Shown here: positions 43,440 through 55,997 of the stretch, one piece after another
Numbering within the stretch: the first letter of the stretch is position 1
Layout: every line of letters begins with the position of its first letter
Assembly: GCF_037126465.1 (NCBI RefSeq)
Contig: NC_088205.1
Location: forward strand, 31,727,482 to 31,791,481
DNA length: 64,000 nt
Direction of reading: 5' to 3'
From: Ornithodoros turicata
Taxonomy: Eukaryota; Arthropoda; Arachnida; Ixodida; Argasidae
Notes under the pieces: generated by a model
Told to the model about the DNA's origin: nothing
What the model saw: the letters and a program-made list of their open reading frames with translations, nothing else
Databases searched by the model: none
Made by a program: the position numbers and the translations under genes

Positions 43440-45285
43440 AGGCAGTATTTTACGCAGCAATCTTCCGCACTTTGAGGATAGTACGCATGTAATCGTTTCC
43501 TTTTAGCTTGGGACGAAGCTGTGACTTTAGTGATATTCTTTTCACATTATATGAGTTGAAAATGTTATCACAGCCACGCACGATTCAACACGATAAGTAT
43601 ACAACACGGCATTTGGTGACAAGTGCCTACACCCCTTAGTTCAATTTTCGTTTACACTGATTACGTTTTCCCAAAGTAAGTTTTCTCAGGGTACGCGATA
43701 CATTCTATGCCCTTTTTCCGCTGAATTAGTGCTGTTAAGCGATGAACATCCACTTCTTTTTACGTTGAAACCACGCTGACGCTATACCACTCCAGCAGAA
43801 CCTCGGACCGGCCCACATACGTGAGGCCGACAACGGCAAGCCCTTTCACCATCACCACCACCACCTTGGACCGGAAGCGTAAATCCATGTGGCATTGCAA
43901 CTTCCCTTACGTTATTTTGACAGGAAGTTGCAAACCACCCATAGATGTCCCAACTCACCGGGGGAGGGGATTCGTATGCATCATGGGCCGACTGGAAAAG
44001 AATGTCACATTAATTCTGCTACACGCGCAGCACGTTCCCTGTAAACAGGCAGTTGTTTATAGTGTCTCATTCAAGTATCCATGAGCGATCCACCCATGAC
44101 AGACTTTTCACTGAATTCAGACTTTACACAGTTTGTTTCAAGTTTTCGTTTTCCCCTCGTACTATTCGTGAGCGGAACCGATTGCCTTTAGTGTCGTTAG
44201 CTCTTCCAATATTGATTCTTTTATGTCAGCTTTAGAGTTGTATCTTCAGTAGACCTGCAAATGTCTTCAGTTCTTGATGCCTGTGTAACTACTCCTATTG
44301 TGGCGTTATCGGCCCATAGTATTGTCTAAATAATAACGAAAACTCGAGACTAGGGGAAAATAAACAAAAAGGGATGCACACAAACACACTTGCTTTCTAT
44401 CCTTTTTATCGTTATCATTCAAATAGTTTCTGTTATCTTTAAAATAAATAAATAGATAAAGGATGTATGTATGAACGTCTGCACCAACATTTCTGCGATG
44501 GAAGGAAAACGAAAGCTGTACTAATGCGAACGAGTTGGTTTGGATCAAACGTACACATGTTGCGGGAAGAAGACAGGACGCTACACAGGCAACCGCTTTG
44601 TTTTTTTTTGTTTTTTTGATTGGGTGTTAGCGCCGCGAAGCAACTGTGGCTATGAGCGACGTACAGATGTGGACAGACGGAGGGAGGATAGCAGGAAGGA
44701 GCGGGGGACAGGGGGGTTAGTATGCGTCCTGGGCCGACTTCGCAACCGCTTTGTATGTTTTGTGAGCTGCACATTGCGAGTTAACGCACACACTTCCGTC
44801 TATACCCGGTGTGTGTCCCACATGGTCGCAGAGTCACGTTCTTCACCGTGCAAAAGCAACCGTGCAACCTGCCAGCGTTGGAAGTTTTTTAGTCTGGAAT
44901 CGTTTTGGAAGACGTGGGGAGACATTGCGCCCGGGGCTTTATTGTGCAACCCGTTCCTTTACACACAATTCTTATGGTGATAAAAAAGTGACCTAAACTG
45001 AGCAAAGTTCGGAACTGCATTCGTAAAAACAATGTCATAAAGCTGAAATGAAAAAGAAACGGAACGCATGTCATAAAAGAATCCGCGCACAATGTGCGCG
45101 GCGAAAACAGTCGCATGCTATGGCGCTGCAATCCAGAAAAAGGCACCCATCTACAGCGCATGCGCAGACGTGCGGATTCTTTCCTCTGCGCAGACGCAAC
45201 CGTAATGACTCAGGTGGACCCGGCAGTTATCGCTGTTGGTGAAATAGCGCGAAGGATTCGCGTTCATTCTGCCACATGTATATTT
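43440..45285. other. no gene; several SINE scraps
   Basis: 43815-43875 contains GTGAGGCCGACAACGGCA, also present inverted at about 57333-57365 as the tail of a tRNA-SINE. 43960-43990 and 44700-44745 each contain a GGGG...GTATGC.TC.TGGGCCGACT block related to the inverted SINE body. No protein-coding gene is recognised. Confidence 0.45.
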
Positions 45286-45439
45286 CCCAGGCAGCACAAT
45301 GTACTGAAAGTCGAGTGCAATAGGGGTGGACAGGTAGGTGGAAGGCCTTGAACAGACTCGTCAAACTAAAGAAAAATTGATAAGACACACACCGTCCACC
45401 CCTATCGCACTCAACTTTCTGTACATTGTGCTGCTTGGG
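45286..45439. mobile_element. short palindromic MITE, copy 2 (154 bp)
   Basis: The same family as 4850-5002, with ends CCCAGGCAGCACAATGTACT and AGTACATTGTGCTGCTTGGG-like complement. The loop differs in sequence, but the arms (GAGTGCAATAGGGGTGGAC) are conserved. Confidence 0.75.
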
Positions 45440-45509
45440 TTCTTTTTTAGCCCTTCCGTGCTCCTTTAAGTCAGGTGTTATGTTCATCGGGTTTTGACAC
45501 GGGAGTAAT

Positions 45510-45662
45510 GGATGTGCGCAAAATTGTGTTGTTATTCGCTATGAACTTCGTCTTTCCCTGAAATGTGAGTTGCATCTGCGCAAATTTCTAGAGAACGAGA
45601 AGTGGAAACACGTTCCGGAAAGGGTAACAGGGCGTTTAAAGCTCGCGATTTGCATCTGCGCA
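45510..45662 (-). repeat. left subterminal repeat array of the MULE
   Basis: Three copies in the complement orientation: GGATGTGCGCAAAA (45510), TTGCATCTGCGCAAATT (45570) and TTTGCATCTGCGCAA (about 45649). Confidence 0.65.
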
Positions 45663-47245
45663 ACCTTCGTTCATATTAAGTGGAGGAAAAAATACTCTGT
45701 CCAATAAGTGGTACATATGATTACACTGACACTGTCATACTGACATCTAATACTTGCTGCTGTTATGGTCTACGTATTTAAAGGGATTGTGACATTCTGA
45801 TAGACATGATTCATTACACATGCACACGAGGTACTACATGTCACAGTATTGAGGAAAAAAGAATTGTAATGTTGTAGTCTGTGATTTCTACAACGTCGCA
45901 CGAACTAATTTGTGTAATTTTCAACGAGTTACACCTGCACTTGGTGTCATTCGTGTGCTGTGACACGGGACCTTTCGTGACACTCGGCAGAAAGTGCACT
46001 CAGGATAGTGTGAGTTTCCCAAGCTCCCTTCACTTCTCTTTGGCGGACCGAGTGCATAGCTTCGACGGCATGCTTTGTGGCACAGGTAAAAATGCTGAGA
46101 AAAAAAGGGGGCCCCACACCACAATATTTTTAAACAAGTATTTTGACAGCGTGTTTATTTGCTTTTAGTATACAGTTATCAGTCTGTGAACACATGTTTG
46201 AGGCACATGTTTCAGGCGAATTTGTTTTATTTTGGAAGAAGATTTGCAGAAAGTGTTTCTAAGCAAAAAAAAAAAAAGAAAAACATTATCAGGAAGGTAT
46301 CGTGGCGCGCATCTAACAATTTTGAGGCACTTTAATATTGCCTGTCGTAATTGCCATCATACTTCTACTCGTGCCACTTAAGCCATGTAGCAACAACGTA
46401 GTGAACGTGACATTCGCTTGGGAGTGCACTTCACGCCCATGTGGCACCAAATTAGCCTGTGTTAGAATTAGGTGTGTTAGAATTATTTCGGAATAAACTT
46501 CCGCATCACGCTCCACTCGAGAGGTGCGAAAGCCTCTGTTATTCCCATTGGTTCCCGAAAGCATGTGACCTCTCCTGTGGCTGCCTCACTTGCTTGTGGG
46601 GATATTACAGCCTGATGAATTTGGGCGTTCGACGTGTAGATTTTTTACGCGTGCGACTCCCTTTGCTGTAAAACTTCGAATGCAGCTTCACGTCGACATC
46701 TGCCTTTGGATTTATGCGGTGTAACTTGATGGTACAAAATGTCAGAGCACCTTTCGCGCACAGGCGTGAAGAAGCTAAACCGAAATTTTACTTACTTAAA
46801 TTCATTGTTAAAGTTTGCCCGCGTATGCCACGTGCACAAGTAATCCAAAAGCCGTTCGGGATACAGAGCTAGAGTACACATTTCCAAGAGTTCTTCTTAG
46901 AGATACATCTTCCATGTATATCCTGTGTAACATGCTTGCCGGAAAACACTTCTAAGGAGCTATGCTGGGTTTGAAACTGCAGTCTTGCAGTGCTTTCTTG
47001 TTTAGTAATTTGATGTATACTGTCGCCTGTAACGGTCCCTTTGATGAGAATTGCAGTACACTGAAGGTTGACTAAACTTTATTAAAGCGAAAGCGGCGAA
47101 ACACGAAAGACTGTATATCATATGTCTCTTGGTAGAGCGTAGCTTGCTATACGCTGCGGACGAACTCGATTCGACTGATGGATTGCTGACGATAGTCTTT
47201 TATCTTTGAGCTCAAAATTCTTTGTCGGTTCGCTGTGTCAGCGTC

Positions 47246-48517
47246 TCAAATACAGGTGCCACTTTCCGAACTACGTATCTTCAGGTATGTCTCCATCTGA
47301 AAGTCCAACAGAACGCTCAAGAATCGAAAGACATCTGGATGTGGACTGTAGAGGCACCCATTGAAGCGACTGTGGAACGACTCACAGGCGTTGGTGGTAT
47401 TCTGCATGTTGTCAGTCATCTCAGCCCACATTTCCGGAGGAAAGCGAAAGCTGTCTTTGATGTACTCATCGACAAGATAGTCCATAAATAGCCGGAGCTT
47501 TTCTTCCCGCTGAGATCCCGAGCACATATCAAACACAAAACAATCTGCAACTTCTGATGGTGGAAGGTATGGCAAACCATACACCAGTTTAAGCCATAAA
47601 CGCACTTCGCAATTCTCACGCTTGAAAGACGGTGACAGACCCAGTTTCTGTATTTTGCGCCACCATGCCTGGCCTAGGTGAAATCGGCATCCTACAATGT
47701 TAGCATTTGGCCAGGAGAGTCTTACGGCATTGTGAATGGCTGTCTCAAAGTCGACAACAACTGTTGTTGGTTCAAAAGTTTTGCCCGCCTCCGCTGCCGC
47801 CTGCTTGACCAACTGCATCACCCTCAAGTAGCATGTTTCTTCTTTCGATGGTAGCAAGCTGAACACAAGCGGGACGTAAATACCATTCCGGATGCCATGG
47901 ATTGTGAAGAGCTGTTTGAAGTACTTCGTGCACGATCCGAATGTTCCGTCCATGAAAATCTTATCCAGGGTGCAAAGAAACGAAACATTTGATGCGCATG
48001 AAAGGACAACCACTCCCATGCTGCTGTCGTTCGCCAGTACGAAGCTTTCTCCCCTGTTTGTTGTTGCAGACGATGCCAAAATTTTGTGTACGTCTTCTCT
48101 GGACTTTGGCAGACGAGGGAGAATACGTCGCCGCGCACAGTATGCCGCTTCTCGAAGTAATATCATGTCAGTGTGATCGAGAGTTGCTTCATGTGTTTCT
48201 GCCTTTCGTATCTCCGCGCAGATTAGTCGCGACGGTTTTTCTGTGCAGTTAGCCGCAGCTTTTTGTTTCACTGCAGCTCGTACCACCTGCCTGTCTAACT
48301 TGTGGCGCGATGCCTCGTGGTTGTGGGAGAGACGCTGTAGGTGATCTTGTACCATGGCTTCTTGGCGGGTGGTGGAAAAGCCAGCACTACAAGTTTTCAC
48401 AGTGCATCGCCATCTTATAGGTTTATCTTTCCTTGTGTAGCCACGGCGAAACTTAAATCCACTACCTAGAACAATTATATCCTTGGATTTGTCGCTACCG
48501 CACTTAACCAAATCCAT
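47246..48517 (-). CDS. MULE transposase with FLYWCH finger
   Basis: An uninterrupted frame of 423 residues from an ATG at 48517 (the frame is open up to 48631). The N-terminal part has a FLYWCH-type zinc finger: GFKFRRGYTRKDKPIRWRC, KTCSAGFST, then HNHE. The MULE/DDE core has the first acidic residue in IFMDGTF, the second in VVVDFETAIHNA followed by CRFHLGQAWW (the C-x2-H typical of MULE transposases), and the third in NACESFHSRFN. The length is short but plausible for animal FLYWCH-MULE proteins. No frameshift or stop is visible, unlike the other transposases here, so this copy may be young or under constraint. A domesticated host gene is the alternative. Confidence 0.85.
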   Translation of the reverse strand: MDLVKCGSDKSKDIIVLGSGFKFRRGYTRKDKPIRWRCTVKTCSAGFSTTRQEAMVQDHLQRLSHNHEASRHKLDRQVVRAAVKQKAAANCTEKPSRLICAEIRKAETHEATLDHTDMILLREAAYCARRRILPRLPKSREDVHKILASSATTNRGESFVLANDSSMGVVVLSCASNVSFLCTLDKIFMDGTFGSCTKYFKQLFTIHGIRNGIYVPLVFSLLPSKEETCYLRVMQLVKQAAAEAGKTFEPTTVVVDFETAIHNAVRLSWPNANIVGCRFHLGQAWWRKIQKLGLSPSFKRENCEVRLWLKLVYGLPYLPPSEVADCFVFDMCSGSQREEKLRLFMDYLVDEYIKDSFRFPPEMWAEMTDNMQNTTNACESFHSRFNGCLYSPHPDVFRFLSVLLDFQMETYLKIRSSESGTCI

Positions 48518-48578
48518 GGTGATAATACGTGAAACCAGCGCGAATGCCTCCAAGTGCACGAGCAGCAGGGCACGCGCA

Positions 48579-48770
48579 TTTTGCGCTAATGCATTACGCC
48601 CGCTGCATTGTGTTAATAGACTGAATCGCATAGCTCATTCCTAATTTGAGAACTCTCGCCCAAATAAAGCCTCTTCCTTTTTGCGTAGATCCATGGTGGT
48701 ATTTTGCGCAGATGCATGACCCGAGCGCGTGCTCATGCAGACTGCAATGACATTTTGCGCAGATACAATT
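48579..48770 (+). repeat. right subterminal repeat array of the MULE
   Basis: Four copies: TTTTGCGCTAATGCAT (48579), TTTTGCGTAGATCCAT (48679), TTTTGCGCAGATGCAT (48702) and TTTTGCGCAGATACAATT (48753). Confidence 0.7.
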
Positions 48771-48775
48771 CCCCC

Positions 48776-50959
48776 TTTGACACTGCAGACCTCTCAGGCC
48801 TCGCGAACGAAGGATTGTTTTCCGGGTTCGCTTCCCGTCAAAGTAACTGTGATATCAAGGAATCCTGTGTAGACGATAGTGCTCCACAAAGTGAGACTGC
48901 GCAAGGTACACTGTGTGTACCTTACCAATCATTTCTAGAAGATTGCACTAAGCTTCAGGGTTTACTAATGTTCCTGAATTGACGCAATTGCCGTGCATGA
49001 TAATCACGGGCTGTGCGATTACCACATACGTCTTCTCAGTATATTATGCTTACCTCAGTTATCAATGTTGTAATGCATCTCAGGAAGTTGTCAGAGGGGA
49101 GATGCTTTTTCTTGATTTTACCTTTTCATTTTTCATTTTCATTTCTATAGGGTTCATTCATTTAGGGGTTCATTATGGGAGTAGTAGAATTCCTCAGGTG
49201 ACGAATCTTCATTGGCCCCTATGAAGATCCTGTGCTCCATCGTCGGGTTCTTCACCTGTTCATGGACTTCCTGTCTTCCACTGGATTGCTCCAGACGCTT
49301 TAGTTCTTTCTTGTGTTTTCATCCTTCCATCATTATCTTCACATTATCTTCACATAATGTTCCACGTGCAATGGGGTAGGGTACTGCACCACCGCGGTGA
49401 AACACCCGACCTCATCGTCATCATTTGTTGTTGTTGCTCGGGCGACGAATTCAATTTCTCTCCCCCTTTTTTTACATTCAAACTCAAACTCAGTTTCACA
49501 TCTTTCACTCAACATTTCACATCTGTTTTACCAAAAAGCATAGCTTAAAGGGAAACTTGGGAACGATCTTTGAAAAAAATTGTTGCACGACGCTTTTGAT
49601 ACATATTGGTTCCCAAAATACCGGCTATGGGCATGGTTTCCCTCTTACGCGATGTATTATGCAGAAATATCAGTTAATCTAAACCGAAACCACAGTCGGG
49701 GGAGGAGGCGTCCAAAATTTCCCTTTTCCAGAACGTCCGCACGAAGCCGACGCATGACGTCACTGGGTATGCAGAATCAGTAGAGGTATACGCGTGTGTC
49801 GCGGGCGGTCATAGCGGTTTAGGAGCACTGTTCCGTCATGGGTTCAGGCCATTACGACCCCGTATCCTTTTCGTCTGACTGGGAGGAGTGTGTCGTAGTT
49901 TCTTCAGAGTCACAGGTGTATGCGAATAGCAACCTCAGTGTTGCACGGGTGTTCGCCACGTATGACGAGTCTTCCTTCAGAGTCTCATCTACAGTCGATC
50001 TATTTTTAGTTCCATAGGCTTCTGTCGATTACCAGAGGAGGTCATGTCAACACCACCTTGTATAGTGCATTCCCCTTGAGTCTTCTTTTTGCGTACGCGC
50101 CCCGTTGAGTTGACATAGGGACATCCGCGAAGAGCGTAGGAACAGCGTGGCTCGGCAACACTTTTCGTTCTTGGAAAACTCCTAGCTCGTGCATCAGACG
50201 TGCTCTGATGTCGAACATCTCAGAATCGAAATGGTCCCCAGGAAGCATAAACCCTCGGGAAAAGAATGGGGACGCAATGGGGGCTTCGGCTCCTGAACGG
50301 GCGATAGTGCCCGACTGGTTCCCAGCGGTGTGGGAACGGGCGAGGTAGAAGATAAGTTAGTCCCCCGACGGTGCCCTCATGATTTCCCGCTCTGGTCTCC
50401 TTATGGTCATGTAAACAATTTTATAGGATCGCTCCCCGATGCTGATCTGATCACTTCACGATAATCAGTCACATGACCAGGGTGCAGCAACCGATTTCTC
50501 TTCCCAGACTGTCAGGCGCCGAGTGATGCAATCACGTAACCGACAGTTTCGAATCTGGCCAATGCTGTTCCTCGATCATCCAGCCCTGTTTGCACTGTCG
50601 GAGTCCCCGTCGCTCTCGCTGCGAGAAACGAATGTGTCCGGCCGTGCTCCCGAAACTTTCGAGGAATTCCGACATTTTTAAGCGATTCAACGAGTGGTAA
50701 GTGCTATTTCTTTTTGTGGTATTCCTCGCATTGATAAACGTTACTCATAGATGCTTTTCAACATGAGTGACACCGTTCTAGAAGGCTTCTCTCGAAACTT
50801 AGCAGCGCAGCATCGCATAGTTTCGATTTCAGTGATCCATTGTGGTTTATGCGTTGCTTTTAGGATAATGGACTCCGTTTTGGTGAAAATATGGTTCAGT
50901 AAAGCGTGGAATCGTATGTGTTGTGTATTTGACATAAACGAAATATAACAATTTCTCAG
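48776..50959. other. no recognised gene; small ORF 49838-50017
   Basis: The plus-strand frame 49838-50017 starts ATGGGTTCAGGCC and encodes 59 residues beginning MGSGHYDPVSFSDWEECVVV. It is Ser/Val-rich, matches no family I know, and has no supporting motif. The retroposon tail-like stretch at 49369-49437 is described with 43372-43439. Confidence 0.3.
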
Positions 50960-51201
50960 GACGACTGCGTGCTGTAGCTGTGCTTTCCATCTCCTGCGTG
51001 CCTACAGAACTGGAATGCTGGAGGACTTCAGCTCAAGGTTCGTTTTTGTAGTCATTATAAATAAAAAGAAAAGAAAAAAAGGAACCTCCGAAGTGATTAA
51101 ATTATTCCGCTTTAATCCGTTTGCGTAATGTGATTGACGCATGATATGTCAATTTGTTTGAAATTGTGAGTGAATGAAAGCTATCCTGATCTTTCATTCA
51201 G

Positions 51202-51354
51202 AATGTCATGCTGGACCACTACCAGAGCGTGCTTAAAGAAATCAATGCCTTGATGAAGGTATCACCGAAGTGCCCACCACCAGATCTCTGCCTCAGAGCC
51301 AGTGATGATGGTCAAGATTTTTCTAGCGGATCTTGTCATGTCATGCTGAAAACT
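51202..51354 (+). CDS. putative internal exon of an unidentified gene
   Basis: A 153-bp block (51 codons, phase 0 to 0) between an acceptor CTTTCATTCAG and a strong donor ACT|GTAAGTG. It encodes NVMLDHYQSVLKEINALMK and continues with PKCPPPDLCL and SGSCHVML. A possible upstream partner is 50960-51037 (TTTCTCAG...CAAG|GTTCG). The protein is unknown to me. The splice signals and open phase are the only support. Confidence 0.35.
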
Positions 51355-52197
51355 GTAAGTGTAGCTATTTGGTCTGTATTCAATAACGTATGCATCTTGT
51401 GGTGTGGTGTACTTTTCTCAGTGTAACCCTGACCTCAAGCTATCTTCCACTTTCAGAATCCACCCCGCACTTCGGTTACAACACTATGAACTTATCGCGC
51501 AGTGATGCTTGCTTGAAAGGAATATAATCTGGTATGCTGTGTTGTTTTTCTTTTAAAAGGACTTCGGGTATTCATAATAAGAGGCCTTCGTAGCAAGAAA
51601 GCCAATGTATAAGAAAAGGAATTTTCTTGATACATTAATATTTCTCACAGTATCCTAAAGACAAAGGTACGAGTCACACTACATGTGCCATACTCCACTT
51701 TCAGAAAAAAGGTTGGAGCAATCACACTTTTAGGAGGTAATAGTTGTCGCATATGTTGTGCCTAAAAGGTTGCAAAGTTCTGCCCCCTACCTCATTCTCT
51801 GGACGGACAATGAGAATGCATGGCGAAGTCGAAGAGATTACTTCACATTAATTACACACCTGAAACAGCAAGAATCCTGAAGGCGAAGAGCGATTTGGCT
51901 TCACTTTCAGGGCCGCGTCTTCACTCTTTGACATTTCAAACGAGACTGACTGGTCTGCTCGCGGTTAGAAGAAACGCTTTCACTTACGAACAGTTGCAAT
52001 GTCAGACGGGTTGCAAGAACGACAGAATCAAGTGAGAACAACAATACAAAGCCTCTAAAACGCTACAGACTTAGTGGAACGCTCGGAATTACGCGAACTA
52101 CGTGCGGCGACGAGAAACATCCGTTAGAGCAGCCGAAGCGAACCGAACAAAAGCGCGCATGCGCGACAGACAGCACAGACAGCACTGGCACTGGCTG
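51355..52197. other. no recognisable gene
   Basis: The frame at 51820-52035 is open for 71 codons but shows no motif. Confidence 0.3.
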
Positions 52198-52205
52198 GTG
52201 GCTGG

Positions 52206-52447
52206 TAGAGTCACTAAATAAGCTACGCTTCAGAGTATCGACACTGAGCCGCCATGTTGTTTCGGATGACCTCCAGCGCCATCCATTTAGCGCTCTTCGA
52301 AGTGTTGTCTTCTTCAACTGCTGGACTTCATCTTCATCTATTTCTACTGCCAAAATAGAGGTGGGGCTGGAGGTCATCCGAAACAACATGGCGGCTGATT
52401 TTGCCTCAGTGTCGTTACTCTGAAGCGTAGCTTATTTAGTGACTCTA
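52206..52447. mobile_element. hAT-type MITE (TAGAGTCACTAAATAAG ends), 242 bp
   Basis: The long inverted arms start TAGAGTCACTAAATAAG on both sides and include GCCGCCATGTTGTTTCGGAT near each end. The perfect 8-bp TSD GTGGCTGG is at 52198-52205 and 52448-52455. A 34-bp relative lies at 62153-62186. Confidence 0.9.
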
Positions 52448-52455
52448 GTGGCTGG

Positions 52456-53861
52456 TGGCATGGAAAACAAGTTAGGACGGTTAGGACGCGCGAGCGCAAG
52501 CGAGCCTGTGTTGAAATGGGCATCGAGCCAACATGTCCGCGCAATGGCTAGGCGGACGAAATATGACGACGGTAGAATCGTACTAGCTCGTACTAGATTG
52601 CGGCCGTTCCAGGTGTTTCGGGAAATGGTGCTGTTTTTATAAGAACCACTGAATGTTGTGTTTGAAGCAAAATTGCAACTTGAGGTTGGCCAAGGCTAAG
52701 CTATTAGTTATGATTGTCGACAGAGCGGTAGTGCAATCTGAGAGCGAGAGATCGATGGAATAAAAAAAAAGTGCACTCACTGTGTTGCAGACCCTCTCTT
52801 TATCGTTTTTTTTTCTTTTTTTGTGATCAAAGAAAAACAAGGTTAAATGCTACATTTTTTTTTACTGTGTCCGATCGTGTACATTGCAGATTCCTAATGT
52901 GCCATGAAACTACTTAAAACCTGCTGGTGCTGTCAGGAGGCATCAAATCTTTCTGATGTGACATCAAGTGGCATGGTGTTCGCCTATGATGCTGGCATCA
53001 GACCATATCTAAGACACCTGATGCTCACACTAAGAGCATGAAGAAATCTTGATGTGACACGAGAAAGTTCTGATGTTTCTTGATGTCCGATCTGAGACAT
53101 TTGATGCGACATGAGAAAGTTCTGATGCCTCTTGATGTCATATAAAAAATATTGATGTGAAATCAAGAATCATCAAGAAACATCAGAATTTTCTGATGTT
53201 CATTTTCAATAGGGTGGGGGGTTAAGTTTCTCAAAGTAACTTAAAGAAAGTTCAAAGTTCCTTTTGTTCGATTCTGGTCTACAAACATCGCAGGCTGAGT
53301 CCTCCCCCCATGACTTGAGATGAAAGATGGCACGTGCACGGCGCGACTAACTCCCATTGTTACACGGTGAATGTTACAAATTATGTTTTAGCCGAGCATT
53401 AGGAAGCTCAGGTATCGCGCATCTTAAAGATAAGCAGTGTATTGATAATGATAGAGGGCATTGAGTAGCAGGGTTAAAACTTGGCACAGTTCTACGATAT
53501 GTATATATGTAGGGGAGAACTCGTAGAACATACACTTGCTTTGTGCTCCTTTTTCATGGGCCTTATTACGAGATCAAAATCATCAAATCCCTCCCTAAAG
53601 AAGATAAATGTAGGCTTCTTTTGTCGTAGCAGATATTGATATCATTTTTGTATATCAAGACTATTTTGAAACGTCTTGAATCGCCCATTGTGACAGCAAG
53701 GTCTGAATTAACCATATAGACAGGCCAAGAGCTGAAAAGTATATATATTGAGTAGAAAATAACTTGAAGGTAACCTGTTATATTTCTAAAGTAGCTTAGA
53801 AACTTCACGTCAATTTGCATTACGTTTTATTACGTGTAACTGCGTTTGAAATTTAGTTACG
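52456..53861. other. no gene; TTCTGATG/CTTGATG-rich repeat at about 52940-53200
   Basis: The stretch has many degenerate copies of TTCTGATGT and CTTGATGT in both orientations, ending CATCAGAATTTTCTGATG, a small palindrome. It is probably a decayed MITE interior. No protein gene is supported. Confidence 0.4.
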
Positions 53862-54864
53862 GGCCGGTTTCACGTCAGTTCAGGCAGGGAGGTCCCATCG
53901 ACCTCCTGGGTCTTCAGTATTTTTTATATTTATAGGCTCATCGTATATTATGATCAATAGCTGTAAAATGAATCATTTTTGCCGAATAGCTTTCGTGCAA
54001 AAAAATCGAGAAAATCCGGCCCTGAATTCGGATATGTTTCAGTTTTGCTGTGTTTGCACGCGTATACCTGCCGAGTGTTAAGAGATATTGTTGTGAAATT
54101 TTTTTATGCTGCTTAATTTATTATGCCTACAGGCCAGAAAATTTTAGCGCGCACAGGTGCAACGCTGTGTGCTATAAAAAATGGCGAACATGCCCTCTCG
54201 CGCACCCTTGTCCTAATTTCGGCGCGTGATATCTCTGGCTATAGATGTCCCTGATCGCCATACTTGGTATCAGCTCACTCAGCTTTTAATGCTCTTTCAT
54301 CTGATATATCTATCCTGCATATACTTCCTAGCGCCGTGTGCTGAAATAGGCAAATGTTTAGGCATATTTCGAAATAAATATGGATTTTGCGCGTGTATTT
54401 CTCAAAAAAGTCCCATGCACTTAATTTCGTATATATTTTGCCAGGATAAGGCCCGATGTTAGGCCTTTAATCTAACGCAGAAACTTCTTCTCCAAAGGCG
54501 TATACTGCTGATTAGCGCGTTAAAACGCGGCCCCACTGCGTACGAACGTGTCGGAGATATCTACAGCCAGAGCAAGAAGCGTCGAAGTTTGACCAAAACT
54601 GCGCGACAGAGCATGTTCGCCGCTTTTTATACGGCACAGTATTGCACCAGTGCGCCTAAATTTGCGCTCGGAGCGCTGGCAACTAGGTATACTAAAGCAC
54701 AAAAAAATTGCACTACGATATCATTTAAAACTCAGGATGTATACACGTGCAAACACGGCAAAATTGCAACAGTCGAATTCAGGGTTGGATTTCTCGATTT
54801 TTTGCACGGAAAGTATTCGAACGATTAATTTTACCAATGTTGATCATCATCTGCGATGAGCGTC

Positions 54865-54907
<43 letters not shown>

Positions 54908-54964
54908 CATCAAAATTCAGGAGGTCCATGGGACCTCCCTGTCTGAGCTAACGTGGAACCGGCC
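53862..54964. mobile_element. 1.1-kb foldback element
   Basis: The ends GGCCGGTT(T/C)CACGT and the block CAGGGAGGTCCCAT with CGACCTCCTG are mirrored. Complementarity continues far inward: for example AATCGAGAAAATCCGGCCCT (about 54006) against GGGTTGGATTTCTCGATT (about 54784), and CATGCCCTCTCGCGCA (about 54189) against the complement at about 54605. The arms therefore reach roughly 450-500 bp. An (AT)n run lies in the right arm. There is no transposase, and the TSD is unclear. Confidence 0.8.
54864..54902. repeat. (AT)n microsatellite
   Basis: TATATATAATATATAT and a following uninterrupted AT run in the right arm of the foldback element. Confidence 0.9.
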
Positions 54965-55397
54965 TACAATTATGTTCTGGCTAACCTTTTCAGTGACTTC
55001 CATCGTTCAACAGTCTAACTTAACTGGCAACGAGTTTCAACTTCTATCTCCGTTCCATATAACCTGTGTTAAGTGAATATTTGTGAAGTAAATAGTACAT
55101 ATGCGGGACTGGTGGTTATATACTCTCAATGTAATACTCATTTTTTTCATTGCTGGTGAAGTGATGCATTAAAGTACCCCTGTATCTTGTGACTATGATG
55201 CAATAAAGAGTTTTCTACAATGGCATATTGATTTTGTTTTTAAAAACCGCGCAAATTAACTCTTGTTTGGGGGGTGGGAGGTACCCGTAAGTGTGCATTG
55301 ACTGCACCTCGGGAAATCGTTGGGGTACGATACAGGCTGCCGATAACGGACCATTAACATCCCCGTGTTGCAAACCGTATGTCGGACCAGGTTGTGC
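54965..55397. other. no recognisable gene
   Basis: AATAAAG-like signals near 55160-55210 may be the 3' end of a lost retroposon. Nothing firm. Confidence 0.3.
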
Positions 55398-55997
55398 CTC
55401 ATATGCACCGAATGCTCATAACCTCCAAACGCTCAAAACCTCCAAACGCCCATATGCCACCGAAAAAAGTTGGTGGTTTTGAGCGTTTGGTGGAAATGAG
55501 CAGGAGGGGAGAACCTGCTCATAAGCACCAAACGTCCAGAACACCCGAATGCTCATAGGCACCGAAAGGCGGGAGGCCACAAAGGCCGGTTCTTCCTCTC
55601 CCGCATTTGGAACAAGGTCATAGGGTGAGAAAGGTGGAATGAATAGCGACTACCACGGCCGCTTAATGTTTCAGCTTGAAATTTATGTAACAGCTTGGTC
55701 CTGCTTGGGAATAGCGCCTTCTCGTTTATGGATTTCAATTTGAGCTTTATTTTCATAGACATGGAGGCGGCCTAGGACGAAAGACTTGATTCTAGCTCGA
55801 AAGGCACTCCGCTTCCAGGGCTGTAGCAGCAAAGAACGTGGCCTCCTCCGAACATATGTCCGGGTTCACTTACAATGCAGAAGCTGGAATACGATATTTC
55901 TGTAGGTTTTATACTACGCATGCATAGGCCTACAGTGAACATTTACGCAAAACCCTTCTTTGGAACCTTGTTCTTCGCAAGTTGGTTAATCAATGCG

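Larger units (their letters stand above)
45505..48775 (-). mobile_element. MULE DNA transposon, probably near full length
   Basis: Bounded by oppositely oriented arrays of a TTTTGCGCAGATGCAT-type motif (45510-45662 and 48579-48770) around an intact transposase gene. The exact termini and 8-9 bp TSD expected for MULEs were not found, so the limits are approximate. Confidence 0.6.
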
